Positions 39,543 to 50,797 are shown, counted from the first letter of the stretch. The stretch: 64,000 bases of DNA from Mycoplasmoidaceae bacterium (GCA_024407815.1 JAKSVS010000004.1:3352-67351), one strand, 5' to 3'. Notes: generated by a model not told the origin, from the letters alone. Numbers and translations: made by a program.

Positions 39543-41027
39543 ATGGAACTTGTTGAAAAAGTCGCACTTATAACAAATAGTATATTGTTGACACTAGTTA
39601 TTGGTGGAACATGTTTATTTGTGTGAAAACTTAAACTTGGTAGCAAAAACAAAGTTTTATTGTTTGTTCTGTTTATTCTTTATTGAATGGCTCCACTTAT
39701 GTGCCGTGAATATACTGGACAAATACACATTCACCAGCCAAACTATGATTATGGATCATTGCTTTGAGTGCCATTAACCGTTTATGGTTTAGCTGGTTTA
39801 TTATGAAGACCATTAACTGATATTATCAGTTATAAAATGAAATCAAGAAAGAATGTTTTATTCCTTTCTTTAGGAATTCAGTTACTAACAATTTGACCAA
39901 TGTTTGTTTGACCAGCATCATTTGCTGTTAACATTATTCAATCGGTCGGTACAGGAATTGGCGCATCAGGAATCGGATTATTTAACCTGATGTTTAGTCA
40001 TGAGGAACACCACCGTAAGGTATTCACTACTGTTTCCATTTTGGCTTTGCCACCACTAATTGCTGAATTTATAACATCATGTATGGAAGCAATTTTGTGT
40101 GGACTTGTTCCTGAACACGGTCAAGGTCTTGAATACCCTACAACAATATATTTAGACTATCTAAAATATCTTTGATTGTTTGCTATAGTGTTCATTGTTA
40201 TTTCTTTTGTTCTTGCTATCTTTATAAAAGAAGAAAGAAATAATTTGTTTTCTTTGCAACAATCCAAAGAAGCAATTAAAACTAAACATAATTGGGCTGT
40301 GTTAGTCTTAATATTATTAGTTGGTGTTTGTTTCTTATTTGTGAGATGAACAACAGCTGGACCAAGTTCGGTCACTCAATTGATATATATTGCAGTTGGC
40401 CAATGAAAGCACACCCAAAACCTAAATCCAATTTATCCTCAAGATTTAATTGAGGAAGTTAAATTCTTTGAAGGATATTTATCTTGTATGTTTGCTTTTG
40501 GCCAACTTGGTGGAACGGTTGTTGCTGGTTTGATACTATCAAAACATCATGATAAGAGTAAACTATTATTAATTGCAGCAGGCGCTGCTGTCTGATTGGT
40601 ATATCTAACAACCAACACGCGAATAATTAATGTTCATTTATATTTCTGATCTAATATGCTAAATGGATTAGGATATGGTCTAATTTATCCTGTGTTGATT
40701 GGTATTATTATGAATAAACATTTTAAAAAGATAAAGATAATAACACCAATCGGTTTATTTAACACTGCGATGGTTATAGGCGTATGTGGTTCATCAGTCT
40801 TTAATAATGTTATTAAAGGAACAATATATGATTTCCATTATGAACCATCAACATCAATGATTGCAGATTTTGATAAAGCTAATGCATTAGTAAATTATGT
40901 AGTACTTGGTGTTACCTTATTAATGGCAGCATTATTTGTAATTTCATATTTTATTGAGAAGAAGTATCCTCCGCTAAAAGAGAAAGTTAAAATAAATTAC
41001 GCTATTGGAACAGAAATGGAAATATAA
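39543..41027 (+). CDS. Major facilitator superfamily transporter
   Basis: 494 residues with about 12 membrane segments. WVPLTVYGLAGLLWRPLTDIIS in the second-third helices is the degenerate MFS A motif (G-x-x-x-D-R/K) and helix 5 has GTGIGASGIG. The C-terminal half repeats the pattern (GQLGGTVVAGLI). Over a dozen TGA-Trp codons break the naive reading, yet the frame is otherwise intact. Substrate unknown. It ends in a bidirectional terminator facing rnjA. Confidence 0.75.
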
Positions 41028-41049
41028 AAAAGAGGCAAAGCCCCTTTTT
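41027..41049. terminator. Terminator, MFS gene / rnjA
   Basis: AAAAAGAGGC / GCCCCTTTTT with one internal mismatch and a 3-base loop. Confidence 0.75.
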
Positions 41050-41050
41050 C

Positions 41051-42745
41051 TTATGCAACTTTTTCATCAAATACTGTTGCTTTAACCAAAGGTCGTTTAT
41101 TTTTATTTTTTCAAATGAAGAATGTAATTGTGTTTTCAGCAATCTTTCTAATAGTCAAATTGGTAATTGGCGTCTTAGATTGTTGCATTTCCTTTTCAAT
41201 ATTTTCTTTTATTGAATAACAAATCTTTTTGATTAAGCCCACACTTGCGTTTGCATAGAAACAACCACGAGTAATTAAAACTGGTAGCCCAATTATCTTC
41301 TTTGCTTTACGGTCAATTACTATTGTTGCATTGAAAACACCATCAGTTCCTAGGATTCTTCTTGCTCCTAAAACTTTTGAGTTGTCTTCATTAATTTTCT
41401 TTCCATCAACATATACTTCTTTAGTATCAACAAATTCATCAGTTACATTTAGTTCATGATTAATTAAATGAACTTTTTGTCCATTGGACAATTGAATATA
41501 TCTTTCTGGTTCAATACCCAAGAATTCAACATTGTTTTCCATGGCTGATAACATTTTATACTCACCATGGATTGGAATAATGTATTTAGGTGCAACTAAT
41601 TTAACCATTAATTGTAATTCAGTTTGTGTTGCGTGACCTGAAGTGTGCAATCTACATGAAGGTGAGTTTTGGACAACTTTAACTCCACATCTATATAACT
41701 TGTTAACAAGTTCTTCAACTTGAGCATAGTTTCCAGGAATTGGATTAGAACTGAATAACATAGTATCACTAGGTTTTAAAACTAGATGTGGATATTTACC
41801 TGCAGTCATCATACTTAAAGCAGCTGTAGGTTCGCCTTGCGAACCAGTTAAAATAATAACTAATTCTTGATCTGGTGTATTTTTGATATCAGCTGGTTCA
41901 ACAAAGTCAGTTTTAAATGTTTTAAGTAAACCAGTGTTAATTGACGTTCTGATATTGTCATCCATTGTTTTACCGATAATACAAATACGTCTATTTAAAT
42001 TAATAGCAATTTCAATAATGTTTTGAATTCTACGTAGGTTAGAAGCAAAGGTAGTAATGAAAACTCTACCTGGTGCTTTAGAAATTTGTCTACGTGCCTC
42101 TTCAAGAACATATTTTTCAGATGTAGAGAAACCAGTTTGTTCAGCATTGGTTGTTTCACAAAGCATAACATCGATTCCTCTTCTTGCCACTTCACAGATT
42201 TTGTGAATGTTAGTTTGTTCCATTTTGTTGCAGAAGTCAAATCTAAAGTCACCACATGTTACAACATTACCGTTAGGTGTTTGTAAACAAATACCGAAAC
42301 ATAGAGGGATTGAGTGACAAACACGGAAGAAATCAATTTTGAAATGTTTTGACTCAATTGTTAAATCATCTTTGATTTCAACAAATTTCTCTAGTTTAGC
42401 ATCTGGGTGTTCCTTTAGTTTCCTTTTTAAAATGTTTTGAACAAGCAAACTTCCATATACAACTGGAACCTTTACTGTTTTTAGTAAAAACGGAACACCA
42501 CCGATGTGGTCTTCGTGAGCGTGAGTAATAATTAAACCTTTGATACGATCTTGATTTTTTACTACGTAATCAAATGGACAAATTACGGATGTAACACCTG
42601 GTAATTCGTTTTCATCGCTAAATTTATTACCACAATCAATGATGAATAGTTCATCGTCGTATTCGACAATGTACATATTCTTGCCAATTTCTTCTATACC
42701 GCCTAAGGCAAATATAGTAGTTGGTTTTTTATTTGTGTTTGGCAT
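41051..42745 (-). CDS. rnjA: Ribonuclease J
   Basis: 564 residues, normal length. Metallo-beta-lactamase motif THAHEDHIGG near residue 82, then GDFRFD, the beta-CASP landmarks (LTGSQGEP, SGHAT) and IPIHGEYKM. It has both 5'-exonuclease and endonuclease activity in mRNA decay and rRNA maturation. AGGAGG precedes the ATG. The frame extends past a TGA-Trp by 18 codons to TAA. It probably shares a transcript with def upstream. Confidence 0.96.
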
Positions 42746-42760
42746 AATAGCCTCCTATAT

Positions 42761-43333
42761 TTAATATGCTATTAAAGAAGAGTCATCGTCAAGAAATTTG
42801 TGTTTTTTGTCTATTCGATGGTAAAACAAAATACCTGACAAGTGATCAATCTCATGTTGAAGACAGATAGCAGTCAATGCTTCAGCATTAATAGTAATCT
42901 CTTTATTATCATTAAGCATATCTATTGCTTTTACTCTAATCTTGTTAAATCTTTTAACATGATCTGGGTGACTTTTGATTACTGATAAGCAGCCTTCGCC
43001 TTCACGTAAGTAACAGCAAGCAACGCTTGTTGCAACTATTTCTGGATTAGCTAAAAGATATCTTATTTCTTCTTTTCCATCATGGAAATGAAGATATATT
43101 ATCTTCTTGTCGCAGCCAACTTGTGGTGCAGCAACGGCAATACCACAACGAATTTTGTATTGATCATATCTGTTTTCGTAACAAGCATCAATATAACTAA
43201 CCATGCGGTTAACCAATTGAGAATCTTTAGCCGATAATGGAAAGGAAACATCCTTGCATTGTCTTGTTAAAAACTCATCTGAATCTTCTAATATTCAATC
43301 AGAAGACGGTTTAAGATCTTGTAATTTCAACAT
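42761..43333 (-). CDS. def: Peptide deformylase
   Basis: 190 residues. The three metal-site motifs are GIAVAAPQVG, EGCLS and QHEIDH (with His-Glu-x-x-x-His ligands). Removes the formyl group from nascent N-termini. One TGA-Trp at residue 13. A minus-strand TATAAT (43341-43346) seven bases upstream and no Shine-Dalgarno suggest a leaderless start. It precedes rnjA by 15 bases. Confidence 0.96.
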
Positions 43334-43340
43334 TGTTTCT

Positions 43341-43346
43341 ATTATA
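43341..43346 (-). promoter_or_regulatory. -10 box of def-rnjA
   Basis: TATAAT on the minus strand seven bases before the def ATG. Confidence 0.55.
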
Positions 43347-43451
43347 TATATAAATAAAATATAATTAAAAAAATAACTTATATTAAAGTTTACTTTAATA
43401 TTTAGGTTCATAAAGTGATTAAAATTATTAAAGAAATATTAGGTGAAAAGC

Positions 43452-46154
43452 ATGGGAAACAAAAATAGAAAAATTATTAATAATGTTAAAGCATTTAATG
43501 AAGCTTTAAAAAAAGTTAAAGTAGCGCAAAGAAAGTTCGCCACTTATTCACAAGAGCAAGTGGATAAAATTTTTAAAGCTGCTGCTATAGCTGCAAATAT
43601 GGCTCGTATCCCTCTTGCTAAAATGGCTGTTGAAGAAACAGGCATGGGTGTTGTAGAAGACAAAGTAATTAAAAACAACTATGCTGCCGAGCATATTTAT
43701 AACGCATACAAAAACACTAAAACATGTGGTGTAATTGACGAAGATAAAGCATATGGTGTTAAGAAAATTGCCGAACCAGTTGGTGTAATAGCTGCTGTTA
43801 TTCCTACAACAAACCCAACATCAACTGCAATTTTTAAAATACTTCTTGCTCTTAAGACAAGAAATGCAATTATTATTTCTCCACACCCAAGAGCAAAAAC
43901 ATCAACAATTGCTGCTGCACAACTATTATTAGATGCTGCCGTGAAAGCTGGAGCACCCGAAGGAATTGTTGAATGAATTGATGTTTCAAGTCTCGAAATG
44001 ACTAACCTTGTAATGAAGGAAGCTGATGTCATTTTAGCTACTGGTGGACCCGGAATGGTTAAAGCCGCTTATTCAAGTGGTAAACCAGCACTTGGTGTTG
44101 GACCTGGTAATACACCAGCAATCATTGATGAAACAGCAGACATTGCTCTTGCTGTTAACTCTATAATCCATTCTAAAACTTTTGATAATGGAATGATTTG
44201 TGCATCTGAACAATCTGTTATTGTTCATAAAAAGATTTATGATGCAGTTAAGTCAGAGTTTGCTGCTCGTGGTTGCTATTTTCTAAAAGAAGGTGAAATT
44301 GATAAGGTTCGTAAAACAATTATTATCAACGGAGCATTAAATGCAAAAATTGTTGGACAACCTGCTAGCAAAATTGCCCAACTAGCAAAAGTTAAGGTTC
44401 CAGTAGGAACCAAAATTCTTATCGGTGAAGTTGAGAGCGTAGATTTGTCGGAAGAATTTGCACACGAAAAATTATCGCCTGTTCTTGCAATGTATAAAGC
44501 AGAAAACATCAAAGATGCTTTTAATAAAGCAGAACATTTGATTGCCGATGGAGGCTATGGTCATACTTCGTCAATCTATCTAGATGTTTCAACTGAAAAA
44601 GATAAACTAGATGAATTTGCTTCTCGTATGAAGACATGTCATATTCTTGTTAACACGCCTTCATCCCATGGTGGTATTGGAGATCTTTACAATTTCAAAC
44701 TTCCACCATCACTTACACTAGGTTGTGGTTCTTGGGGTGGAAACAGTGTTTCTGAGAATGTTGGTGTAAAACATTTAATAAATATTAAAACTGTAGCTGA
44801 AAGGAGACAAAATATGTTATGGTTTAGAACGCCTGAAAAGGTATATATCAAAAAAGGATGCTTACCTGTAGCCCTTGATGAATTAAAGAATGTCATGGGC
44901 AAAAAGAGAGCATTTATTGTTACTGATAGTTTCCTTTACAAGAACGGTTATACAAAACCTATTGCCGATAAATTAGATGAAATGGGTATTGTTCATGAAA
45001 CATTCTTTGATGTTGCACCAGATCCAACTTTAGCTTGTGCTAAAGCCGGTGCAAAATTAATGAGTGCATTCAAACCTGATTGCATAATCGCTCTTGGTGG
45101 TGGTTCAGCTATGGATGCAGGAAAAATTATGTGAGTTCTTTACGAACACCCAGAAGCTGACTTTATGGATATGGCAATGCGTTTCATAGATATTCGTAAA
45201 CGTGTTTATACTTTCCCAAAGATGGGAGAAAAAGCATACTTTATTGCCGTTCCCACATCTGCAGGTACTGGTAGTGAAGTTACTCCTTTCGCTGTTATAA
45301 CAGATGAAAAATCTGGAATTAAATATCCTCTAGCTGATTATCAACTTCTTCCAAATATGGCAATTATTGATACAGACTTCCATATGTCTGCTCCAAAAGG
45401 ACTTACTGCAGCATCTGGTATTGATGCAGTATCTCATGCCCTTGAAGCAATAGCTTCTGTAATGGCAACAGATTATACTGACGGTCTTGCAATAAAAGCA
45501 TTACAAACAATTTTTGAATATTTACCACGCGCTTATGATGATGGACAAAACGATGTTGAAGCAAGAGAAAAGATGGCAAACGCTGCAACAATGGCTGGTA
45601 TGGCTTTTGCCAATGCTTTCCTTGGTGTTTGCCATTCTATGGCACACAAACTTGGTGCATTCCACCACATACCTCACGGCATCGCTAACGCTTTAATGCT
45701 TGAAGAGGTTCTTCGTTATAACGCATCTGAAGCTCCTGCTAAAATGGGAACATTCTCACAATATGATCATCCACACACTCTAGCTCGTTATGCAAAAGTT
45801 GCTGATGAATTAAATCTAGGCGGCAAGAGCGATGAAGACAAACTTGAAAGATTAATCAAAGCAGTAAATGATTTAAAAGCCAGAGTCGGAATTAAACCAT
45901 ACATTAAAGACTACGTTTCTAATGAAAAGGATTTCTTAAAGAGACTTGATGAAATGGTTGAGCAAGCGTTTGACGATCAATGTACAGGCGCCAACCCAAG
46001 ATATCCTTTAATGAAGGAAATTAAGCAAATGTACTTGAATGCATACTATGGTGACAAGCATTTTGTTGAAGAAGAAAAGCCAACATCTAAAGATGTTAAG
46101 AAATCTATTAAGAAAATGTTTAGCAAAGTCAAAATAAGTTTAAAAAAGAAATAA
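43452..46154 (+). CDS. adhE: Bifunctional acetaldehyde-CoA/alcohol dehydrogenase
   Basis: 900 residues, full AdhE architecture. Residues 1-440 are an aldehyde dehydrogenase domain with IPTTNPTSTA, GGPGMVKAAYSSGKP and the catalytic Cys in NGMICASEQ. Residues ~455-870 are an iron-type alcohol dehydrogenase with GGGSAMDAGK, GTGSEVTP and the metal ligands in HSMAHKLG and FHHIPHG. It reduces acetyl-CoA to ethanol, regenerating NAD+. AGGTGA before the ATG at 43452 favours it over an upstream GTG. Four TGA-Trp codons at most. AdhE is a hallmark of anaerobic mixed-acid fermentation and uncommon in mycoplasmas. Confidence 0.96.
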
Positions 46155-46217
46155 TTTAATTCTTTGCTCATTTTTATTGAGCAAGAGATAAAAAATAGAA
46201 ATATTATTTTGTTTTAT

Positions 46218-46238
46218 TATAATAATTACGTAAGGAGA
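46218..46238 (+). promoter_or_regulatory. Ferredoxin promoter and Shine-Dalgarno
   Basis: TATAAT at 46218-46223 and AAGGAGA at 46232-46238 before the ferredoxin ATG; a short conventional leader. Confidence 0.6.
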
Positions 46239-46249
46239 TATCAACTTAT

Positions 46250-46429
46250 ATGTCAAAAGCTGTCGTAAACAAAGAAAAATGCTTAGGCTGTGGTGCCTGT
46301 ACTGGCGTTTGTCCAGTAGGTGCTGTGTCTATCGGTTCCGATGGTAAGGCCGGCGTTGACCAAAGCAAATGCGTTGGTTGCGGTGCTTGTTCAGGAGTTT
46401 GTCCAGTACAAGCAATTGAAAATAAATAA
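46250..46429 (+). CDS. 2[4Fe-4S] ferredoxin, clostridial type
   Basis: 59 residues. Two copies of CxxCxxCxxxCP (CLGCGACTGVCP at residues 11-22, CVGCGACSGVCP at 40-51) form the two cluster sites. A low-potential electron carrier of this kind usually serves pyruvate:ferredoxin oxidoreductase or hydrogenase, and could reduce IspG. It follows adhE by about 95 bases and has its own promoter and terminator. GC content is locally higher than in the surroundings, partly because of Gly/Cys/Ala codons. Confidence 0.95.
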   Translation: MSKAVVNKEKCLGCGACTGVCPVGAVSIGSDGKAGVDQSKCVGCGACSGVCPVQAIENK

Positions 46430-46444
46430 TTTTATTATTTTTAG

Positions 46445-46466
46445 AAAAGGTGCTCGAGCGCCTTTT
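46445..46466 (+). terminator. Terminator after ferredoxin
   Basis: AAAAGGTGC / GCGCCTTTT around a TCGA loop, followed by TTAT. Confidence 0.8.
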
Positions 46467-46474
46467 TTATTTTC

Positions 46475-46480
46475 TATAAT
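46475..46480 (+). promoter_or_regulatory. -10 box of the PHP phosphatase gene
   Basis: TATAAT six bases before the ATG at 46487; no Shine-Dalgarno. Confidence 0.55.
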
Positions 46481-46486
46481 TTATTT

Positions 46487-47296
46487 ATGCAAAAGAATAT
46501 CTTTCATATTCATACACATATATGTAAACACTCATCAAATTACGTTGATGAGATTGTTGTTTTAGCGCTTAAAAGCGGATATAAGAAACTATATTTTACT
46601 GAACACTGTCCTGTTACTGAGAAATGTCCGTATCAAATTAGAAGAGCAAGCTATGAAGAAATTGCTGGTCTAAAAAAAGAAATCGAATTCTATAGGAATA
46701 AGTATAAAAATAAATTACAAATTTATTTTGGTTATGAAATTGAATATAACAAAGCTAATAAATGATACTTTCAATTATTAGCACACGACCCATATTGTGA
46801 ATTTCTAATTTTTGGAAATCATTTTCTGGGTGATTTATTTAAAATGGATTTTCCATTACCTTTGGTAATGAATTATTGCAAGACTAAAAAACAACTACAA
46901 GAATATGATAGAAACAGTAAAGAAGGAATGGCAAGCGGTTTGATGTCCTGAGTTGCACATCCAGATATTTACTTAAATGCATATAGAAAATGAGATAGCG
47001 CTGCCAAAAAAGTTGCTAATAATATCATTATGTATGCTAAGAAATATAAATTACCTTTGGGATTCAATGTTAACTTTTCAGATTGAAATTCAAAAAGTGA
47101 ATGACACTACCCATGCAAATATTTCTGACAGCTGGTTGCTAAAACAAATGTTCCGGTAATAATCGAGTCTGATTCGCACGATATACATACATTACAACCC
47201 GGATGATTAGCTAAAGCAAAAAAACTTGCTATTAGTTGAGGATTAAAGAAAAATTTAACCGAGAACATTAAGTTAGTTAAATTACAAAAAAAATAA
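46487..47296 (+). CDS. PHP-domain phosphoesterase, histidinol-phosphatase-like
   Basis: 269 residues. HIHTHICKHSS at residues 7-17 is the first PHP metal motif, followed by FTEHCP, a GYEIEY acidic strand, GNHFLG, VAHPD and ESDSHDI, giving the complete trinuclear metal set of the HisK class. Histidine synthesis is not expected in a mycoplasma, so a different small phosphate ester is the likelier substrate. About eight TGA-Trp codons. It ends in a bidirectional terminator facing the HPr-like gene. Confidence 0.82.
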
Positions 47297-47315
47297 AAAG
47301 CATTATTTGCTTTTT
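47295..47315. terminator. Bidirectional terminator, PHP gene / HPr-like gene
   Basis: AAAAAGCA / TGCTTTTT with a 5-base loop; the minus-strand stop codon (47303-47305) lies in the loop. Confidence 0.8.
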
Positions 47316-47596
47316 ATTTCTTTTCTACTTACTTTGAAGAAGTCGGTAATTTCTTCTATTGCATCTTGTTCGTCTTTTCACGAAGAAGTAACGACATTGA
47401 TTTTACATGGGATTTTTATTTTGGCATATGCAGACATTAAGTTAATTAATGATTTTGCATTAGCCTTTGTGAAACCACCGGTTGTTACTATTACATCAAC
47501 ATCGCAGGTATATTTACCAGCAATTTGTTGTAATTTGGTTGCCATTTGTCTATGTAAATATGATGAATCTGTTATTTTGACAGTTATTGTTTTCAT
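47303..47596 (-). CDS. HPr-family protein with altered active site
   Basis: 97 residues. Length and order match the phosphocarrier HPr: ITVKITDSSYLHRQMATKL, a GKYTCDVDV strand, KSLINLM where HPr has the regulatory Ser46 region KSIMGVM, and a final DEQDAIEEITDFF helix. The phosphorylatable His is kept but the following A-R-P is replaced by R-Q-M, removing the usual Arg17. It may be the PTS phosphocarrier itself in divergent form or a regulatory paralogue. One TGA-Trp. A TATATT six bases upstream of the ATG fits the leaderless pattern. Confidence 0.65.
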
Positions 47597-47649
47597 ACAA
47601 AAAATATATTTATATTATAAGTGAAATCAAGATTTACAAATTAAAAAAA

Positions 47650-48429
47650 CTACAATTTGTTGTGATTTTTTAGGTCTCTTTGATCAAATTTTTCATCGAA
47701 CCAAAAATAAGAACCTTCTTTGTTTAAGAAGCTACGGATTAAATTAACATAGGCATTAGGCCATTGTTTTGATTCGTAAAAATTTTTTTGAATAAAATTC
47801 TTGACATAGCTTCGTTGTGTAAGCTTTTCGTTTGGACATAAATTCTTTATGACAGGAAGTTTATGCTTGTTTGCAACTTTTTGAATTTCTTTTTCACGAC
47901 AAAGAATCAATGGTCTTATTATTCACACTTTGTTTCTGTCTAAGTAATTTATTGGCTTTAGCGTAGCTAATCTAGACTCATTTAGCATATTCATAAAGAA
48001 AGTTTCAATTGCATCATCAGCATGATGACCTAAAGCTAATTTATTGTATCCTTGTTCTTTCATTGCTCAGACAAGGATGGCTTTTTTCATCTTGGCACAA
48101 AGTGAGCATTGAATTTTGCCTTTTTCTTTCTTTTTATTCAAAACCTCTGAAATATTTGACTTAAGTATTTCTAGTTCAACATTATTTGCTTTAGCAAATT
48201 TTTTAATTTTTGAATAATCAACTTTCTTAAAACCTAATGCTACATGAAAACCTTTAACTTTGATATTCCAATGTTTTTCTTTATTTAACTTATTGCAAAA
48301 AACATTCAAAGCTTGAAGTAAGACTAGTGAGTCTTTTCCTCCAGAGATACCAACAGCAATATGATCGTTTTTCTTAATCATCTTAAAGATGGCATTAGCT
48401 CTAATTATGTTACCAATAATGATTCTCAT
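47650..48429 (-). CDS. ttcA: TtcA-like PP-loop tRNA thiolation enzyme
   Basis: 259 residues. PP-loop SGGKDS near residue 29, a CSLC pair near residue 108, ALGHHADDAIETFFMNM, IIRPLILCREKEIQ and a third cysteine in NLCP follow the TtcA order (tRNA 2-thiocytidine at position 32), which uses a [4Fe-4S] cluster held by those three Cys. TilS is the alternative PP-loop family but lacks the CxxC. Three TGA-Trp codons. Divergent from truB. Name chosen on motif order, not on a search. Confidence 0.75.
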
Positions 48430-48432
48430 AAA

Positions 48433-48447
48433 TATAATAAAATTATA
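48433..48447. promoter_or_regulatory. Divergent -10 boxes, ttcA / truB
   Basis: Plus TATAAT (48433-48438) and minus TATAAT (complement of 48442-48447), eleven and twelve bases from the two start codons. Only 20 bases separate the genes; neither has a Shine-Dalgarno. Confidence 0.45.
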
Positions 48448-48449
48448 TT

Positions 48450-49121
48450 ATGTTTACACCTCAGAACATTATATTGATTGACAAGCCACAAGGCTGGACA
48501 AGCAATGATGTCGTCTCCAAAATTAAAGGCGCATGCCACCACAACAAAGTTGGACATGCTGGCACACTTGATCCGATGGCAACAGGTTTACTTGTCATTG
48601 GATACAATGAAGGAACACATTTATTAGGTGAGCTTACTAATCAAGACAAACAATACCAAACTATTATCAAGTTTGGTATTAGAACTGATACTGGAGATAA
48701 AACCGGTAACGTTATTGATAAGCAATGAGTCAAACTTAATGAAAAGCAAGTTAAACAAGCTTTATCAACATTTGTTGATAAAGATTATTTGCAAAGACCA
48801 CATCCATATTCTGCGATAAAAGTAAACGGTAGGAAAGCATACGAGTATGCGCGCGAAGGCAAACCGCTTGAACTAGAACCCAGATTAGTTCGGATTAATG
48901 GTTTTAGGATTAATGATTTTAATCCTAATAAGCAAGAGCTAAAGATAACTATCAATGTTACAAAAGGATTTTATGTAAGATCATTCGCTGAGGATTTAGC
49001 ATCAAAATTGAAAACAGTTGCGCACATAACTATGTTATGCCGAACGAAATGTGGTGACTTTAAATTAAAAGATGCTTATACTTTAAGTGAATACTTAATT
49101 AAATATGGCAACAAAAATTAG
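48450..49121 (+). CDS. truB: tRNA pseudouridine-55 synthase
   Basis: 223 residues. LIDKPQGWTSNDVV at the N-terminus, then GHAGTLDPMATGLL, which contains the catalytic Asp, and the late KGFYVRSFAEDLA motif. Makes pseudouridine 55 in tRNA T loops. One TGA-Trp near residue 94. It overlaps ribF by 17 bases, the usual truB-ribF pairing. Confidence 0.95.
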
Positions 49122-49977
49122 AAAATTAAATAAAGTGAATCTGGTACCGAACAAATTACCTTTGGTAATAGGTTATTTTGGCTGCATTCACATAATGCAC
49201 GCAAAATTATTTAAGAAATATCAGAAATTTAGTGTTTTGACCTTTAATGATTTTAACAAAAAGCAGCAATCGCAACTTTATAGTTTTGATCAAAGAATAA
49301 AAAATATTGCTGCCTTCGGCCCATCATATATTTATATATATGACATTGCAAAGGGCAACATTACTGGGCAAGCCTTTATTAAAAAGTATTTAATTCCTCT
49401 TGCTCCTAGCAAGATAGTTGTTGGTAGTGATTTTAAATTTGGATGTGACAGTTGCGGAGTTTCTTTATTAAGAAAATACTTTGATGTTTCAACAATTGAT
49501 TACAACAAAAAAATATCAACAACAATAATTAAAAAATTATTGTTAGAAAACAAAATTGAAAAAGCAAATAGTTATTTATACGAACCATACCACTACATAG
49601 GTAAATGAGTTGATGGAGCAGGTAGGGGTAGAAAACAAGGTTACCCCACAATCAACTTAAAAGTTGACAATAAATTATTTTTAAAAAATGGATCTTATGT
49701 TACAAAGACTAAAGTTGGTTCTACAACTTACAAAAGTATAGCTTTTGTTGGCCGAAGTAAGACATTCAATAATAAAAATTTTATTATTGAGTCATATTTG
49801 ATTGATAAAAAAATTAAAGCAAGAAAATTTTATCCATCACATATTAGAAACAACATAGAAGTAGAATTCTTAAAATTTATAAGACAAAACGAACGTTTTG
49901 CCAACAAAAAAGATTTAATAAAAGCGATTGCAAAAGATTTAGCAAAAGCAAAAGCATATTTTAAGACAATTAAATAA
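49105..49977 (+). CDS. ribF: Bifunctional riboflavin kinase/FAD synthetase
   Basis: 290 residues. The FAD synthetase half has GYFGCIHIMHAKL (residues 23-35), where the family norm is GxFDGVHxGH; both His remain but the Asp is replaced by Gly. VGSDFKFG and ISTTIIKKLL follow. The riboflavin kinase half has GRKQGYPTINL near residue 173. Converts riboflavin to FMN and FAD. One TGA-Trp at the domain junction. The ECF module starts 13 bases later. Confidence 0.85.
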
Positions 49978-49983
49978 TATAAT
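49978..49983 (+). promoter_or_regulatory. -10 box of the ECF operon
   Basis: TATAAT overlapping the ribF stop region, seven bases before the ecfA1 ATG. Confidence 0.55.
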
Positions 49984-49990
49984 TATTTAA

Positions 49991-50797
49991 ATGTCTCAAA
50001 TCAATTCTTCTGAACTAATAAAATTAGATAAAGTTTGTTTTGGTTATGAACCAAACAAACTTATTTTAGATAATCTGAGCTTTTCTATTAAAAAAGGTCA
50101 GTTTGTTGCCATTGTTGGTAGCAACGGTTCTGGTAAATCTACATTAGCTAAACTAATGTCTTGTTTGCTCAAACCAAGATCTGGCTCAATTTATTTTGAT
50201 AATGTTTTGCTAGATAAAACAACTGTTTTAAATATTAAAAAAAGAGTTGGGATTATTTTTGAAAACCCAGATACACAATTTATTGGACAGACCGTTGAAG
50301 ATGATATTGCATTCGGTCTAGAAAACAAATGCGTTAACCATTCAGAAATGTTCAAAATTATTGAACATTGAGCTAAAGTTGTTGGCATATCTGACTTATT
50401 AAAGTCTGCTCCAACCTCACTTTCCGGAGGACAAAAACAACTTGCTGCTACAGCAGCAATATTAGCATTGGAACCTGATGTTATTATTTTTGATGAAGTG
50501 ACTAGTATGCTCGACAACAAGTCGAAAGCAAATGTTCAAAAAGTTATTAAGTTATTACAAACAAAATTTAACAAAACAATAATATTAATAACGCACGATA
50601 TGGATGAAGCTGCTTTAGCAGATAATATTATTGTTTTGTCAGAGGGCAAGGTTGCCTTATGTGGCAAATCAAATGATGTTTTCCAAAATGAAAAACTAAA
50701 TAGTTTATCTTTACATAAACCACTCATTTATAAGGTTGTTGACAAATTAGGGAAAGACTTTGTTAGGAAGGTTGGTTATGAAAAAGATAGTAATTAA
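49991..50797 (+). CDS. ecfA1: Energy-coupling factor transporter ATPase EcfA1
   Basis: 268 residues. Walker A GSNGSGKST near residue 42, Q-loop ENPDTQF, signature LSGGQKQ and Walker B IIFDEVTSMLD with the switch His in ITHD. The ENPD form of the Q-loop is typical of EcfA1. One TGA-Trp. It overlaps ecfA2 by 20 bases. With EcfA2 and EcfT it energises several vitamin-binding S components, such as the one at 17424. Confidence 0.95.

Noticed and set aside
38018..41027. DASS and MFS transporters of identical length (494 residues) as a duplicated pair
   Set aside because: Their motifs and hydrophobic patterns differ; the equal length is coincidence.
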